Made by a program: the position numbers and the translations under genes | DNA from: M55B112 sp040903745 | Lineage (GTDB): Bacteria > Bacteroidota > Bacteroidia > Bacteroidales > GCA-2748055 | Assembly (NCBI GenBank): GCA_040903745.1 | Contig: JBBDUV010000112.1 | Coordinates: 6,166 to 70,165 of the forward strand | Direction: 5' to 3' | Length of the DNA: 64,000 nt | Part shown: positions 50,115 through 59,556 of the stretch, piece after piece | How positions within the stretch are numbered: position 1 is the first letter of the stretch | How the letters are laid out: each line of letters begins with the position of its first letter | The notes under the pieces: generated by a model | Told to the model about the DNA's origin: nothing | Database searches by the model: none | The model's input: the letters and a program-made list of their open reading frames with translations, nothing else

Positions 50115-51656
50115 TTATGGTGTGTTACCTAAAACTGTATTAATATAAATTGATGGATTCATCAGTTCATGGGCAGTGCGTTCCGCGATCTGAAAAAATG
50201 GTTCCGGATTAATTCCAATAGTTAATGTTATCAATGCCAATAGAATAACAGGTATAGTCATAAACACATTTTGTTTTGAAAATAAGCCTTGAATGGTGCT
50301 GCTTTTATTCTCGACCAGGTCGGGGTCTTTTTTCCAGAATGCTTCGTTCCATATTTTCATCATGGAATAAAGTGTAAGCAGACCGACCACTAAAGCTACT
50401 ACAACAAAAAGATATTCTTTTATTTCTAAAGCGGCCTTTACAACAAAAAACTTTGCCCAGAAACCTGACAAAGGAGGAATGCCGGCAAGTGATAATGCCG
50501 GAATCAAAAACAGTACCGCTAAAAAGGGATATACATTAACAAGTTCTCCAATTTTTTTAATGTAAAAAGTGCCTTTTAACCGATTAATCAGACCGGCAAC
50601 AAAAAACAAGTTTGCTTTTACAATAATATGATGCATGATATAAAAAACACCACCTGCTATAGCTAAAGGTGTATATAGCGCGAGTCCGAGTATCATGTAG
50701 CCAATCTGACTGATAATATGAAATGAAAGAATGCGCCGCATGTCATAATGCGATGCTGCTCCCAGTACCCCTATCAGCATGGTTAATCCGGCAATCCATA
50801 ATAAGATGGTATGGGTATAACCCACATCATGAATAAAAATGAGTGTAAACACCCGCATCAATGAATATACACCTACTTTGGTAAGCATGCCCGCAAAAAT
50901 GGCGGCAATACTGATGGGTGGTGTATGGTAAGAGGCAGGTAGCCAGAAGAACAGTGGAAAAACAGCCGCTTTAATGCCAAATGAAATTAGAAAAAACATA
51001 GCAATTAAAGTAACTAATCCCTGGTTTTCAATGGCAGCAACTTTAACTGCCAGATGAGCCATATTTAAAGTGCCTGTTAACCCGTATAAAAACCCTACCC
51101 CTATTAAAAAGAATGCTGAAGAGATGAGGTTTATGGTAACATATTTAAACGTCCCTTCCAGTTGATGTTTAGTTCCATCCAAGGACAATAGTATAAATGA
51201 AGAAATAAGCATTACTTCAAACCAAACATACATGTTGAACAGGTCACCGGTTAAAAAAGCCCCATTAATACCCATGTACATAATATTAAGCAATGGATAA
51301 TAAGCAAACTGGCGACGTTTTTGAATCATACCAGACAAGGGCTTTTTTCTGTTTTTCATGGATGAAACAGAATAGATAGCTGTTGCAAAAGCCATTACAC
51401 AAGTGATAAGCACCATAATACTGCTAAAGGTGTCGGCAATGATGGTGATACCAAAAGGTGCTTCCCAGTTTCCTGACTGAAAGTGCAAAATACCATCAGA
51501 TAAAACCCTGTCTACCAAAAGAATACCAATAATTAAAAAAACAAAAGCGCCAGATAAATTAATTATCTCTTGCAATTTTTGCTTCCTCCAGGTTGCCAGC
51601 GTGAGAAGTCCAACTAATAAAGGGAATAATATTGGTGCAACTAATATAATGTTCAT
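50115..51656 (-). CDS. mrpD: Mrp antiporter subunit D
   Basis: MrpD is the NuoM/N-like subunit; the 513 residues form about 14 membrane helices. Conserved Glu/Lys residues for H+ passage lie in FNMYVWFEVMLISSFILLSL and GIKAAVFPLFFWLPASYHTP. The start follows mrpC by 25 bp. The amino-acid run LAGIPPLSGFWAKFFVV, common to NuoM-like proteins, is intact. Confidence 0.94.
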   Translation of the reverse strand: MNIILVAPILFPLLVGLLTLATWRKQKLQEIINLSGAFVFLIIGILLVDRVLSDGILHFQSGNWEAPFGITIIADTFSSIMVLITCVMAFATAIYSVSSMKNRKKPLSGMIQKRRQFAYYPLLNIMYMGINGAFLTGDLFNMYVWFEVMLISSFILLSLDGTKHQLEGTFKYVTINLISSAFFLIGVGFLYGLTGTLNMAHLAVKVAAIENQGLVTLIAMFFLISFGIKAAVFPLFFWLPASYHTPPISIAAIFAGMLTKVGVYSLMRVFTLIFIHDVGYTHTILLWIAGLTMLIGVLGAASHYDMRRILSFHIISQIGYMILGLALYTPLAIAGGVFYIMHHIIVKANLFFVAGLINRLKGTFYIKKIGELVNVYPFLAVLFLIPALSLAGIPPLSGFWAKFFVVKAALEIKEYLFVVVALVVGLLTLYSMMKIWNEAFWKKDPDLVENKSSTIQGLFSKQNVFMTIPVILLALITLTIGINPEPFFQIAERTAHELMNPSIYINTVLGNTP

Positions 51657-51681
51657 GATTTATCTGATCTACATTTAGAGT

Positions 51682-52029
51682 TTAATTATCGCATGCTCTT
51701 AGGTCGTTCGAGTCATCGGTACCAATCGTTTGAAATACTTGTTCAACTAAAACAATGGCAAAAGCAGTAACACCAAAACCAATAACAATTGCTGTTAGTA
51801 TAAGCGCTTGAGGTAATGGGTCGGCAACAGTTTCCTGTATATGCTTTTCCCCCTCGGCTATTAATGGTGCCTTGCCTCTTATGGTAGTGCCAATGGTAAA
51901 TATTAATAAATTGCATGCATGGGCCAAAAGCACTAAGCCGATGATCAGTTTAATAATACTTCGGCGTAATATCATATAAATTGCACCTGCGAATAAACCT
52001 CCTATTAATATGGCTAATAATGATTCCAT
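51682..52029 (-). CDS. mrpC: Mrp antiporter subunit C
   Basis: The 115-residue protein is NuoK-like with three hydrophobic helices (AILIGGLFAGAIYMIL; LIIGLVLLAHACNLLIFTIG; QALILTAIVIGFGVTAFAIV). The DPLPQALILTAIVIG motif is highly conserved in MrpC. It lies 6 bp after mrpB. Confidence 0.94.
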   Translation of the reverse strand: MESLLAILIGGLFAGAIYMILRRSIIKLIIGLVLLAHACNLLIFTIGTTIRGKAPLIAEGEKHIQETVADPLPQALILTAIVIGFGVTAFAIVLVEQVFQTIGTDDSNDLRACDN

Positions 52030-52035
52030 GAAAGA

Positions 52036-52446
52036 TTATTGTTTGAGTTTTAATGTAAAAACGATACCGGTTGACACTCCCATTACAACCATGTAAACAC
52101 CAATATCAAATAATAGGGGTGTGCTTAAAGGTCCGATGACCGGAAAATCATAACTGCCCCAAATACTTGTAAAAGCAGGGTTGCCAATAAATAATGAAAT
52201 AAGACCGCTTGATAAGGCAAAAAATAAACCCCCAATAATAAAAATATTGGGTTTTAAGGGAAACATCTGACGAGCCTTGGAAATACCATTGGCAATAGCA
52301 TATAACGCAAATGCCATCGAGGCGATTAATCCGCCAACAAATCCACCTCCCGGTTCCTGATGTCCGCGTATTAACATAAATATTGAGAACAATAATAAGA
52401 TAGGTAATAAAATACGGGTAGCAGTAGAAAGTATTATAGAAATCAT
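52036..52446 (-). CDS. mrpB: Mrp antiporter subunit B
   Basis: The first gene of the operon. The 136 residues hold four membrane helices and the motif GHQEPGGGFVGGLIASMAF, a hallmark of the MnhB/MrpB family. The C-terminal GVYMVVMGVSTGIVF is also typical. In Bacillus, mrpA comes first and mrpB second; here mrpA has moved to the end. Confidence 0.93.
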   Translation of the reverse strand: MISIILSTATRILLPILLLFSIFMLIRGHQEPGGGFVGGLIASMAFALYAIANGISKARQMFPLKPNIFIIGGLFFALSSGLISLFIGNPAFTSIWGSYDFPVIGPLSTPLLFDIGVYMVVMGVSTGIVFTLKLKQ

Positions 52447-52858
52447 CTGTGTATCTTATTTTTGATAAATTAATTGATTGTAGGTTTGCCAACTTTTTTT
52501 CGACTGATAATAGTGATAGTTTTTATCATAATTGTCAACTCCTTGAAAAGCAACACATACATACATATCCTGAAAATTCCGAACAAAAATAAAAATATCT
52601 GTTATGAAAACAAGATATTTCTTGAAGATTCAATCTGTAAATTATAATTTAACATTCAGATTAGATATTGATGGAGTAATGTTATACCTGAGTGGTCGAT
52701 ACTGATTTATATTAGTTACATCAATGATGAACGATTTCAAGTTCGTTATTTTTTTTGGAAACCAGGACGCAATTCGTGAACTGGTGCTGAATTATATTCA
52801 TGTAATATAAAACCCTATTTTTACATAGAAACTAATCCGTACTAAACTATTTCTCATT
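52447..52858. other. AT-rich gap with divergent promoters (mrp operon and glycosidase)
   Basis: The 412 bp hold no gene that can be supported. CAAAAATA at 52584-52591 (TATTTTTG on the minus strand) may be the -7 box of the mrp operon, giving a leader of about 130 nt. TATTTTTA (7/8) at 52816 may serve the glycosidase. No clear terminator or repeat is seen. Confidence 0.4.
52584..52591 (-). promoter_or_regulatory. -7 box candidate for the mrp operon
   Basis: The minus strand reads TATTTTTG, exact to TAnnTTTG, upstream of mrpB at a distance that would leave a long AT-rich leader. Confidence 0.3.
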
Positions 52859-55800
52859 ATGATTCTCAAAAGATATCTGCGTCTAACTATTACCCTTATA
52901 GTATTATCATCATGTGGTAAAAATGTTGATTTCGACAGCCATTTTACCTCTTATAGGCGGATGAGCAAATATTTCAATGATGTGCCGGAAGCTTACCGGC
53001 CGATTCCCTTCTGGGTTTGGAATGGTGAGGTTACAAAAGAGATGGTCGACGAACAGCTGTCGTATTTCGCTGAAAAGGGTTTCGGAGGTGTTTTAGTTCA
53101 TCCCAGGTATGGCATGGTCACCGAGTATGCCTCTGAGGAGTGGTACGAATTGGTTGCGTATGCATCAGGAAGGGCAAAGAGGGTTGGGCTGGACCTGTGG
53201 CTTTACGATGAGAATTCCTATCCCAGTGGTTTTGCAGGTGGTCATGTTCCGGCTGAGATGCCCTCCTCCTACAATGAGGGACATGCACTACGTCTGCACC
53301 GGCAAACTCTTCTCGAGCCTGACAGTTCAAAGGAATACCTGCTGATTCAGATGGAGGGAGATTCTGTTACAGACATTACCGGTGGCCATGACCAATATAT
53401 TGGCAAAAGCGGGAATTACCTGCTGTATGAAAAAGTATATTACCCTGTTACCGGATGGTATGCCGGCCATTCCTATGTGGACCTGTTAAAACCCGGTGTA
53501 ACGGAGAAGTTCATTGAGCTTACAATGACAGGATATGAAGAGCGGCTCGGTGAACATTTCGGAACCCAGGTGCCGGGGGTTTTCACAGACGAACCGAATA
53601 TCGCTCCCCAGGGAGGCAGAGGTTTGATCCGATGGACCCCGGATCTTTTTGAACAGTTTGAAAGGAGATGGGGGTATCAGTTGCAACCACATCTGAACGG
53701 CCTTTTTGAGACAAACGCGATGTCTCATAGAGTCCGCCACAATTACTACCAACTGTTGCTGGAAATGTTTATTGAGCGTTGGTCGAAGCCGTGGCATGAA
53801 TACACGGAAACGCATAATCTCGCCTGGACCGGACACTACTGGGAGCACGGTTGGCCCAGTCCGCACCATGGTCCGGATAACATGGCGATGTACGCCTGGC
53901 ACCAGGTTCCGGGAATAGATATGCTATTCAATACATGGGAGGGAAGACCCGACCAGTTTGGCAACGTGCGGGCAGTCAGGGAGCTGAACAGTGTCGCCAA
54001 TCAGCTTGGAATGGTGAGGCGTCTCAGCGAATCTTTCGGAGGATCAGGCTGGGAACTCGCCTTTGAGGATATGAAGAGAAACGGTGACTGGCAATATGTG
54101 CTGGGGGTGAACATGATGAATCAGCACCTCGCTTTTCAGACGATTGCAGGGGATAGAAAAAACGACTACCCGCCCTCTTTCTCTTACCATGCTCCCTACC
54201 AGGAGGAATACAGGGTGATGAATGATTATTTTGCCCGGCTATCACTGGCACTGAGCAGTGGTAAGCAGATCAACATGACATTGGTACTGGAGCCTACCAC
54301 ACCGGCATGGATGGCATATGCTCCCGGACAGGAAAACAGGGAGATGGAGATGATCGGGGTTGAATTCAGGAGGTTGCTGGACCTCCTTGAAAGCGAACAG
54401 ATTGAATATGACCTGGGATCTGAACATATTATAAAAAACCACGGATCGGTATCCGGCGATATGTTCGTTGTTGGAGAGCGGGAATATAATTATGTTGTAA
54501 TCCCGCAATATATGTCGAACCTGAACAGCGAAACCGCCAAACTTTTGGAGGAATATTTACAACATGGGGGTATCGTGATCGCGCTTTGTCATCCCCCGGC
54601 GTATATCGATGGCAGCAGATCCGACCTGTGCAGCCGCTGGGCCGTTGATTATCCGGGTCAGTGGTTTTCATTGTCCGGGTGTAATGACCCGCGACTCATC
54701 GGATACCTCTACAGGGACGATTTTATATTCACAGAGCGCAAGGGCGGATCGCTGCTGCATATGCGGCGCCAGATGGACGACGGTCAGCTGCTTTTTCTCG
54801 TAAACAGCCATAAATCAGAATCCTGCCAAACCAGGATGATCACCCAGGGAGCAGATATCGTCCATCTCGATCTTTTTTCAGGACACACAGAACAGTATCC
54901 CTGCATCGTGACAGATGAGATTGTTAGCTTCGATGCTACCATCCCTCCGGCCGGCAGCATGCTCCTGTTTATCAGCGATAAGAATGTGAAGAAGAAGAGG
55001 GGCAGGATCAGGCGGTGGACCGGCGAAGCAATTGAAATGGAACTATCGGATATCCTGACTGAAGTGAAGGGCGATAATGCACTGAAGCTCGACTATTGCA
55101 GGGTAATCCTCGATGGAGATACCTCCGGACTGATGTATTCAGCAAAAGCACAGACAGCTGTTTTCAATCACCACGGCTTTGCTGAAAACCCCTGGTTTAC
55201 AGCAATACAGTACAAAACTAACATTCTCGACAGGGACACGTTCCCGAATGGCTCCGGCTTCACGGCACAGTACCCATTCTTTGTCGACTCAAAATTTAAG
55301 TCACCCGATCTGCGGCTCGCGATTGAGCGTCCCCACCTCTATAAGGTCAGACTAAACGGAATGACCCTGGAGCCCATGAAGGACCATTGGTGGCTTGATC
55401 AGGCGTTTGGATCATTCCGCATCAGCAGCGGAATCCTGGCCGGCGAAAATATTATCGAAATTACCGCCGATCCAATGTCGGTTCACTGCGAGCTGCAGCC
55501 TGTCTACCTGGTGGGCGATTTCGATCTGTTCGCCCTGGATAAGGGTTGGCTGATGGCAGCTACCGGAAAGAGGACCCTCGGTTCATGGAAGGAGATGGGG
55601 TTGCCTTTTTACAGCGACCGCGTTGGCTACTCTGCCAATTTTGTCATGGATGATCGCGCTCCTGTCCGTCTGCGGCTGAGAGACTGGTCGGGTACGGTGG
55701 CTTCCGTAGAGGTAAACGGCAGCTCGGCGGGTTTTATCATCAGCAAGCCCTACGAGCTTCGCATCGATCCGTTTCTACAACCCGGAGAAAACAAAGTCAC

Positions 55801-55978
55801 GGTTGAGGTGGTGGGATCCCTGAAAAACCTGTTGGGGCCGCACCACGAAGTGGCGCAGCCGGGGTTCGTGACCCCCTGGATCTTCAGGCGGGCACCGGTT
55901 GAGCAGCCTTCAGGTGTTGATTATGACCTGCTGGATTACGGATTATTTGAACCTTTTGTGGTTGAATTAATGCGGTGA
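52859..55978 (+). CDS. GH106-like glycoside hydrolase (alpha-L-rhamnosidase type), lipoprotein
   Basis: The 1039-residue protein has a lipoprotein leader (LTITLIVLSSC). The N-terminal TIM-barrel-like part resembles family GH106 (PF17132): IPFWVWNGEVTKEMVDEQL, then GFGGVLVHPRYGMV, LWLYDENSYPSG, VPGVFTDEPNIAPQ and WTGHYWEHGWP. A beta-rich C-terminal part (IRRWTGEAIE on; LRLRDWSGTVASVEVNGSSAG) looks like a carbohydrate-binding or jelly-roll module. GH106 enzymes remove L-rhamnose from pectin or plant glycosides. No SusCD pair is nearby, so it is not in a typical utilisation locus. The family call is recalled, not searched. Confidence 0.75.
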   Translation: MILKRYLRLTITLIVLSSCGKNVDFDSHFTSYRRMSKYFNDVPEAYRPIPFWVWNGEVTKEMVDEQLSYFAEKGFGGVLVHPRYGMVTEYASEEWYELVAYASGRAKRVGLDLWLYDENSYPSGFAGGHVPAEMPSSYNEGHALRLHRQTLLEPDSSKEYLLIQMEGDSVTDITGGHDQYIGKSGNYLLYEKVYYPVTGWYAGHSYVDLLKPGVTEKFIELTMTGYEERLGEHFGTQVPGVFTDEPNIAPQGGRGLIRWTPDLFEQFERRWGYQLQPHLNGLFETNAMSHRVRHNYYQLLLEMFIERWSKPWHEYTETHNLAWTGHYWEHGWPSPHHGPDNMAMYAWHQVPGIDMLFNTWEGRPDQFGNVRAVRELNSVANQLGMVRRLSESFGGSGWELAFEDMKRNGDWQYVLGVNMMNQHLAFQTIAGDRKNDYPPSFSYHAPYQEEYRVMNDYFARLSLALSSGKQINMTLVLEPTTPAWMAYAPGQENREMEMIGVEFRRLLDLLESEQIEYDLGSEHIIKNHGSVSGDMFVVGEREYNYVVIPQYMSNLNSETAKLLEEYLQHGGIVIALCHPPAYIDGSRSDLCSRWAVDYPGQWFSLSGCNDPRLIGYLYRDDFIFTERKGGSLLHMRRQMDDGQLLFLVNSHKSESCQTRMITQGADIVHLDLFSGHTEQYPCIVTDEIVSFDATIPPAGSMLLFISDKNVKKKRGRIRRWTGEAIEMELSDILTEVKGDNALKLDYCRVILDGDTSGLMYSAKAQTAVFNHHGFAENPWFTAIQYKTNILDRDTFPNGSGFTAQYPFFVDSKFKSPDLRLAIERPHLYKVRLNGMTLEPMKDHWWLDQAFGSFRISSGILAGENIIEITADPMSVHCELQPVYLVGDFDLFALDKGWLMAATGKRTLGSWKEMGLPFYSDRVGYSANFVMDDRAPVRLRLRDWSGTVASVEVNGSSAGFIISKPYELRIDPFLQPGENKVTVEVVGSLKNLLGPHHEVAQPGFVTPWIFRRAPVEQPSGVDYDLLDYGLFEPFVVELMR

Positions 55979-56163
55979 CATTATTATATCTGTTTCAGCT
56001 TCGCTAAGCTCTAAATTTGGTTCTTACCGATGCTGTTACTTGGTTCCTGCCAGCACTATTCTTCGGGGGCGCCGGTACTATTTCCTGGTCCTTACCGACG
56101 TAATTATTTGCATGTTGTCGGTACTATGCATGATTACTTCATAATGGAAAAAGCAGATTCCTG

Positions 56164-58764
56164 CTATTTCATCTTTCTTTCCATATCAACGGCGGTCATG
56201 TATCCGCTGTAGATCACACCCGAGAATCCGCCCCCGAATTTTCCCCAGGCTGAGGCAATATTCAGGTTGCTGAATTGCCCGGTCGATTTGAGGGGTGCCC
56301 GGTTGGGTAGCTGTGCGAAGCCGTAAACAGCTCCCCCTGGATTCAGTGTATAGCGTTGCACCGTTTTAGCCGTGCCAACTTCAATGTGTGCAATATGCTG
56401 CCGCACTCCCGGGATCAACTTTTCAAGCCGGTCGGTCATCACTTCCGCTACTTCCCTCTTTTTTGCAAGATAGGCTTCCCTGGATAGTTCTTTCCAGTCG
56501 TCCAGGTAGTCGATACAACAGATGGCACCCACACTTTTGCCTTCTGGGGCGAGCTGGGAGTCTACCTGACTATAGTCGACAAAGGTGAAACCTCTTTTTG
56601 AGAAGTCGCCCCGGTTGTTGTTATGTATATCTCTCTGATGATGAACAGATTCGTCAAAAACAAAGGTTGAATAGTGGGTGTGTCCCAGTGTCTTAAGTGA
56701 TGTTGAAAAACCGTAATAGACGGTCAGCAACGACGCACCGACTGGATGCCCCCCGATCTCCCTGAGGATGTCCGACCCGGCACCCTCGCTCATCATCGCT
56801 GCGACCTGCGGTAGCGCCGCGTTAGCAACGAACTCTTTTGCAGCTGCCTTCACCGGGGTGTGATCCCCCGGTAGGGTGTTGATGAAGGTAACAGATTTGA
56901 TCCGGTTTTCGGTGATTTCGAGGGAGGTGACCTTGTGGCTCAGGAGGACCTTGCCGCCGTGCTCCCTGATCACCGCCATGAGTCTGTCGGACAGCTGCTG
57001 CGATCCGCCCCGGATGAAATTGGCCCTGCCGTTGAAGTAGGCGCTCTCGGCGATGGAGAAGTAGCGCAGGGAGAGGGTGTAGGGATCGTCGTGGAAATAG
57101 CCGAGGTTGCCGAGGAGGACCAGTTTGATCTCTTCATTTGTGAAGATCGAGTCGAGGAACTCACCGATACTGATATCGGGTTTGTCACGCTCGAGGAGGT
57201 TGATCCTGCGTGCGTTCATCAGCCGTTGGAAGTATTTGTCGATGCCCTGCTCCTCGCCGGGGAAATGAGTTTTCAGCAATGCGATGGCCGCTTCCCTGTC
57301 GTGGGGCATAACGAGATCTGTTCGCCCGTTGAAGAAGCGGTAGAACTCGGGCACGGGCAGGTATTCAACCCCGTCGAATAGTCCGAGGTCATTGAAGATC
57401 TCCATTTTGCGGTCGGTGACGGCGAGGAATTTTTCATCTTCCAGGTGACCGATATCGCCTGTATGGAACCAGCCCTCCTTGTCGAACACCTCATTGGTCA
57501 TCTTATCGTCCTTGTAATAACCGAGCATCACGTTATGGCCCCTGCAGAGAATCTCGCCATCGCCGGCAATCTTCAGCTCCACCCCTTCGATGAGCGATCC
57601 CACGGTACCGAGTTTGAATTTCCCTTTTTCTGTATTGCTGATCGTGATGATCGGGGAGGTTTCTGTGAGTCCGTACATATTGATGATCTTCACCCCGGCG
57701 GCCCAGAAGAGCTTCTCGAGGCGCGGTTGCAGGCTCGCACCGCCACAGCCGACGAGCCGCACGTTGCCACCCAGCGCATCGCGCCATTTGCTGAAAATGA
57801 GTTTGTCGGCAAGGGCCAGCCTTTTGCGGTACCACCAGCTGTTTTTGCCGCAGGCATTGTATTTGAATCCCAGCCTGACCGCCCAAAAAAAGATCTTTTT
57901 CTTCATCCCGGTGAGCTGGTTTCCCTTGGCGATGATGTTGTCGTACACCTTTTCGAGTACCCGGGGTACAGCATCAAAACCGTCGGCCCTGATCTCTTTC
58001 AGGGCGGTAACGAAGGCGCCCATATTCTCCGGGTAGTAGATACCTGTGCCACTGTATTGGGTCTGGTAATTTCCCATGCGACCGCCTACATGGCAGAGAG
58101 GCAGGATGCTCAGGTACTTGTCGCCGGGTGTAAGTTTAAAGATCCCGGCCGCGGCAATGAAGTTTTTCACCAGGTTCTCGTGGGATAGCATGACGGCCTT
58201 GGGCTGCCCTGTGGTACCGGAGGTGTAGAGGAGGGAGGCAAAGTCTTTTTCCAAAATGGAATCCTTGATCTCCTTGAGTTTTTTACTCCACTTCTCCCTG
58301 TTGTTTTTGCCGGCTTCGGTGATGGTTTGCCAGCAGGGGAGACCTTCAATTTCGTCGAAGGTGTAGATTTGGTTGGAAGTCAATTTTCCTGCCGCCCCAT
58401 TTGAGATCTCCTGAAACAGTTTCTTGTCGGAAACCAGGGCCATTTTCGCCTCTGAGTGTTTGATGATGTAGCTATACTCCTGTTCGTTGAGGGATGTGTA
58501 TAGGGGAACATGTACGATGCCGCACATCGCCATGCCATGGTCGGCAAAATTCCATTCGGGTCTGTTGTTGGTAACGGTAATGATTTTATCGCCCTTTTTG
58601 AGGCCGAGTTCAAGCAGTCCGCATGCCACATCATGGCACGATTCAATATAGGCATCGGTGGACCAGCTCTCCCATTTGCGGGAGCGTTTTATTGCGAGTG
58701 CGGTTTCCTTTTGAAACAGTTGTTTGTATCGATCGAGCAGATCGAAGGTGCGTGTTACGTTCAT
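56164..58764 (-). CDS. Chimera: AMP-binding acyl-CoA synthetase fused to CrtI/RetSat-like oxidoreductase C-part
   Basis: The start is at ATG 58764. Residues 1 to about 455 are an acyl-CoA synthetase: SLLYTSGTTGQPKAVMLSHE, MYGLTETSPII, and GWFHTGDIGHLEDEKFLAVTDRK. The sequence then enters, at about residue 455 (bases 57390-57410), a phytoene-desaturase/retinol-saturase-like oxidoreductase at DLGLFDGVEYLPVPEFYRF and runs to its normal C-terminus (GGGFSGVIYSGYMTAVDM). The synthetase's C-terminal lid with its catalytic Lys and the oxidoreductase's N-terminal GxGxxG Rossmann motif are both absent. The join lies at a shared EIF(N) motif, as an in-frame deletion between two adjacent genes would leave. 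Function is doubtful. Confidence 0.85.
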   Translation of the reverse strand: MNVTRTFDLLDRYKQLFQKETALAIKRSRKWESWSTDAYIESCHDVACGLLELGLKKGDKIITVTNNRPEWNFADHGMAMCGIVHVPLYTSLNEQEYSYIIKHSEAKMALVSDKKLFQEISNGAAGKLTSNQIYTFDEIEGLPCWQTITEAGKNNREKWSKKLKEIKDSILEKDFASLLYTSGTTGQPKAVMLSHENLVKNFIAAAGIFKLTPGDKYLSILPLCHVGGRMGNYQTQYSGTGIYYPENMGAFVTALKEIRADGFDAVPRVLEKVYDNIIAKGNQLTGMKKKIFFWAVRLGFKYNACGKNSWWYRKRLALADKLIFSKWRDALGGNVRLVGCGGASLQPRLEKLFWAAGVKIINMYGLTETSPIITISNTEKGKFKLGTVGSLIEGVELKIAGDGEILCRGHNVMLGYYKDDKMTNEVFDKEGWFHTGDIGHLEDEKFLAVTDRKMEIFNDLGLFDGVEYLPVPEFYRFFNGRTDLVMPHDREAAIALLKTHFPGEEQGIDKYFQRLMNARRINLLERDKPDISIGEFLDSIFTNEEIKLVLLGNLGYFHDDPYTLSLRYFSIAESAYFNGRANFIRGGSQQLSDRLMAVIREHGGKVLLSHKVTSLEITENRIKSVTFINTLPGDHTPVKAAAKEFVANAALPQVAAMMSEGAGSDILREIGGHPVGASLLTVYYGFSTSLKTLGHTHYSTFVFDESVHHQRDIHNNNRGDFSKRGFTFVDYSQVDSQLAPEGKSVGAICCIDYLDDWKELSREAYLAKKREVAEVMTDRLEKLIPGVRQHIAHIEVGTAKTVQRYTLNPGGAVYGFAQLPNRAPLKSTGQFSNLNIASAWGKFGGGFSGVIYSGYMTAVDMERKMK

Positions 58765-59025
58765 TTTGTCGGGGTTGTTTTTTGTAAAGATATAGAAAAG
58801 CGGGAAAAATTCATCTATCATGTTCTGGTCAACGACCCCGTAGAGAAATTATTTTTCGATAACTGAGAATAAGATGCTGATATGCATCAGAATACCGATT
58901 CTTGCATACTTGTACAATGGATATTCTGAATGATGAGTTTGCATAGTACATGATCATCAGGAACTGCCGAAGCAGGCTGCAGGTGGGTTGAAGTAATTCT
59001 GACGAAGTTATAAATCGAAGACAGT

Positions 59026-59346
59026 TTAGATCCTGTCGATTTTTGCAGCCATGATAAAATCGTTTTCAGACAGTCCGTCGATGGCATGGGTCCAGAGCTC
59101 AACCTCCACACTGCCGTAGGATACGAGCATTACGGGATGATGGCCCTCTTCCTCTGCCAGTCGCGCAACCTCATTCACGAAACTCATGGTATGTTTAAAA
59201 TTGACAAAGTTGAATTCCCTTGCTATTTTCTTATTGTCTTTTACGATCCATCCCTTTACAACAGTGATGTAGTCCATTATCTCATCTTCGTTAAGTGGTG
59301 GTACGCCACCCTCGCAGGGTTTACACTTTCTCTTTTCCAGTTCCAT
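59026..59346 (-). CDS. 4a-hydroxytetrahydrobiopterin dehydratase (pterin-4a-carbinolamine dehydratase)
   Basis: The 106-residue protein has the PCD motif EEGHHPVMLVSYGSVEVELWT with the catalytic His residues, and the C-terminal GLSENDFIMAAKID. The enzyme recycles the pterin cofactor of aromatic amino acid hydroxylases (PhhB) and helps transcription in eukaryotes as DCoH. No phenylalanine hydroxylase is in the window, so it may work with one elsewhere or have another role, as in molybdopterin or folate metabolism. The N-terminus has a small CxxC-like CKPCEGG stretch typical of the family. Confidence 0.92.
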   Translation of the reverse strand: MELEKRKCKPCEGGVPPLNEDEIMDYITVVKGWIVKDNKKIAREFNFVNFKHTMSFVNEVARLAEEEGHHPVMLVSYGSVEVELWTHAIDGLSENDFIMAAKIDRI

Positions 59347-59556
59347 AATATTGGTTTTACAGGTATAACATTGAGGGTTAGGAATTGTTTTATTTCATTA
59401 AAAAATCCTCCCCCAAATAATACACCCTGCCACCGTACCCCAAAACACGCTTCAACCTCCCCTGTATATGGACAGCAAATAAAGGGAGGATTATCAAATC
59501 AAGTTGACACATCCACACATATTATTTCTAATATGTATCAGACTGAAGGCTTACGT

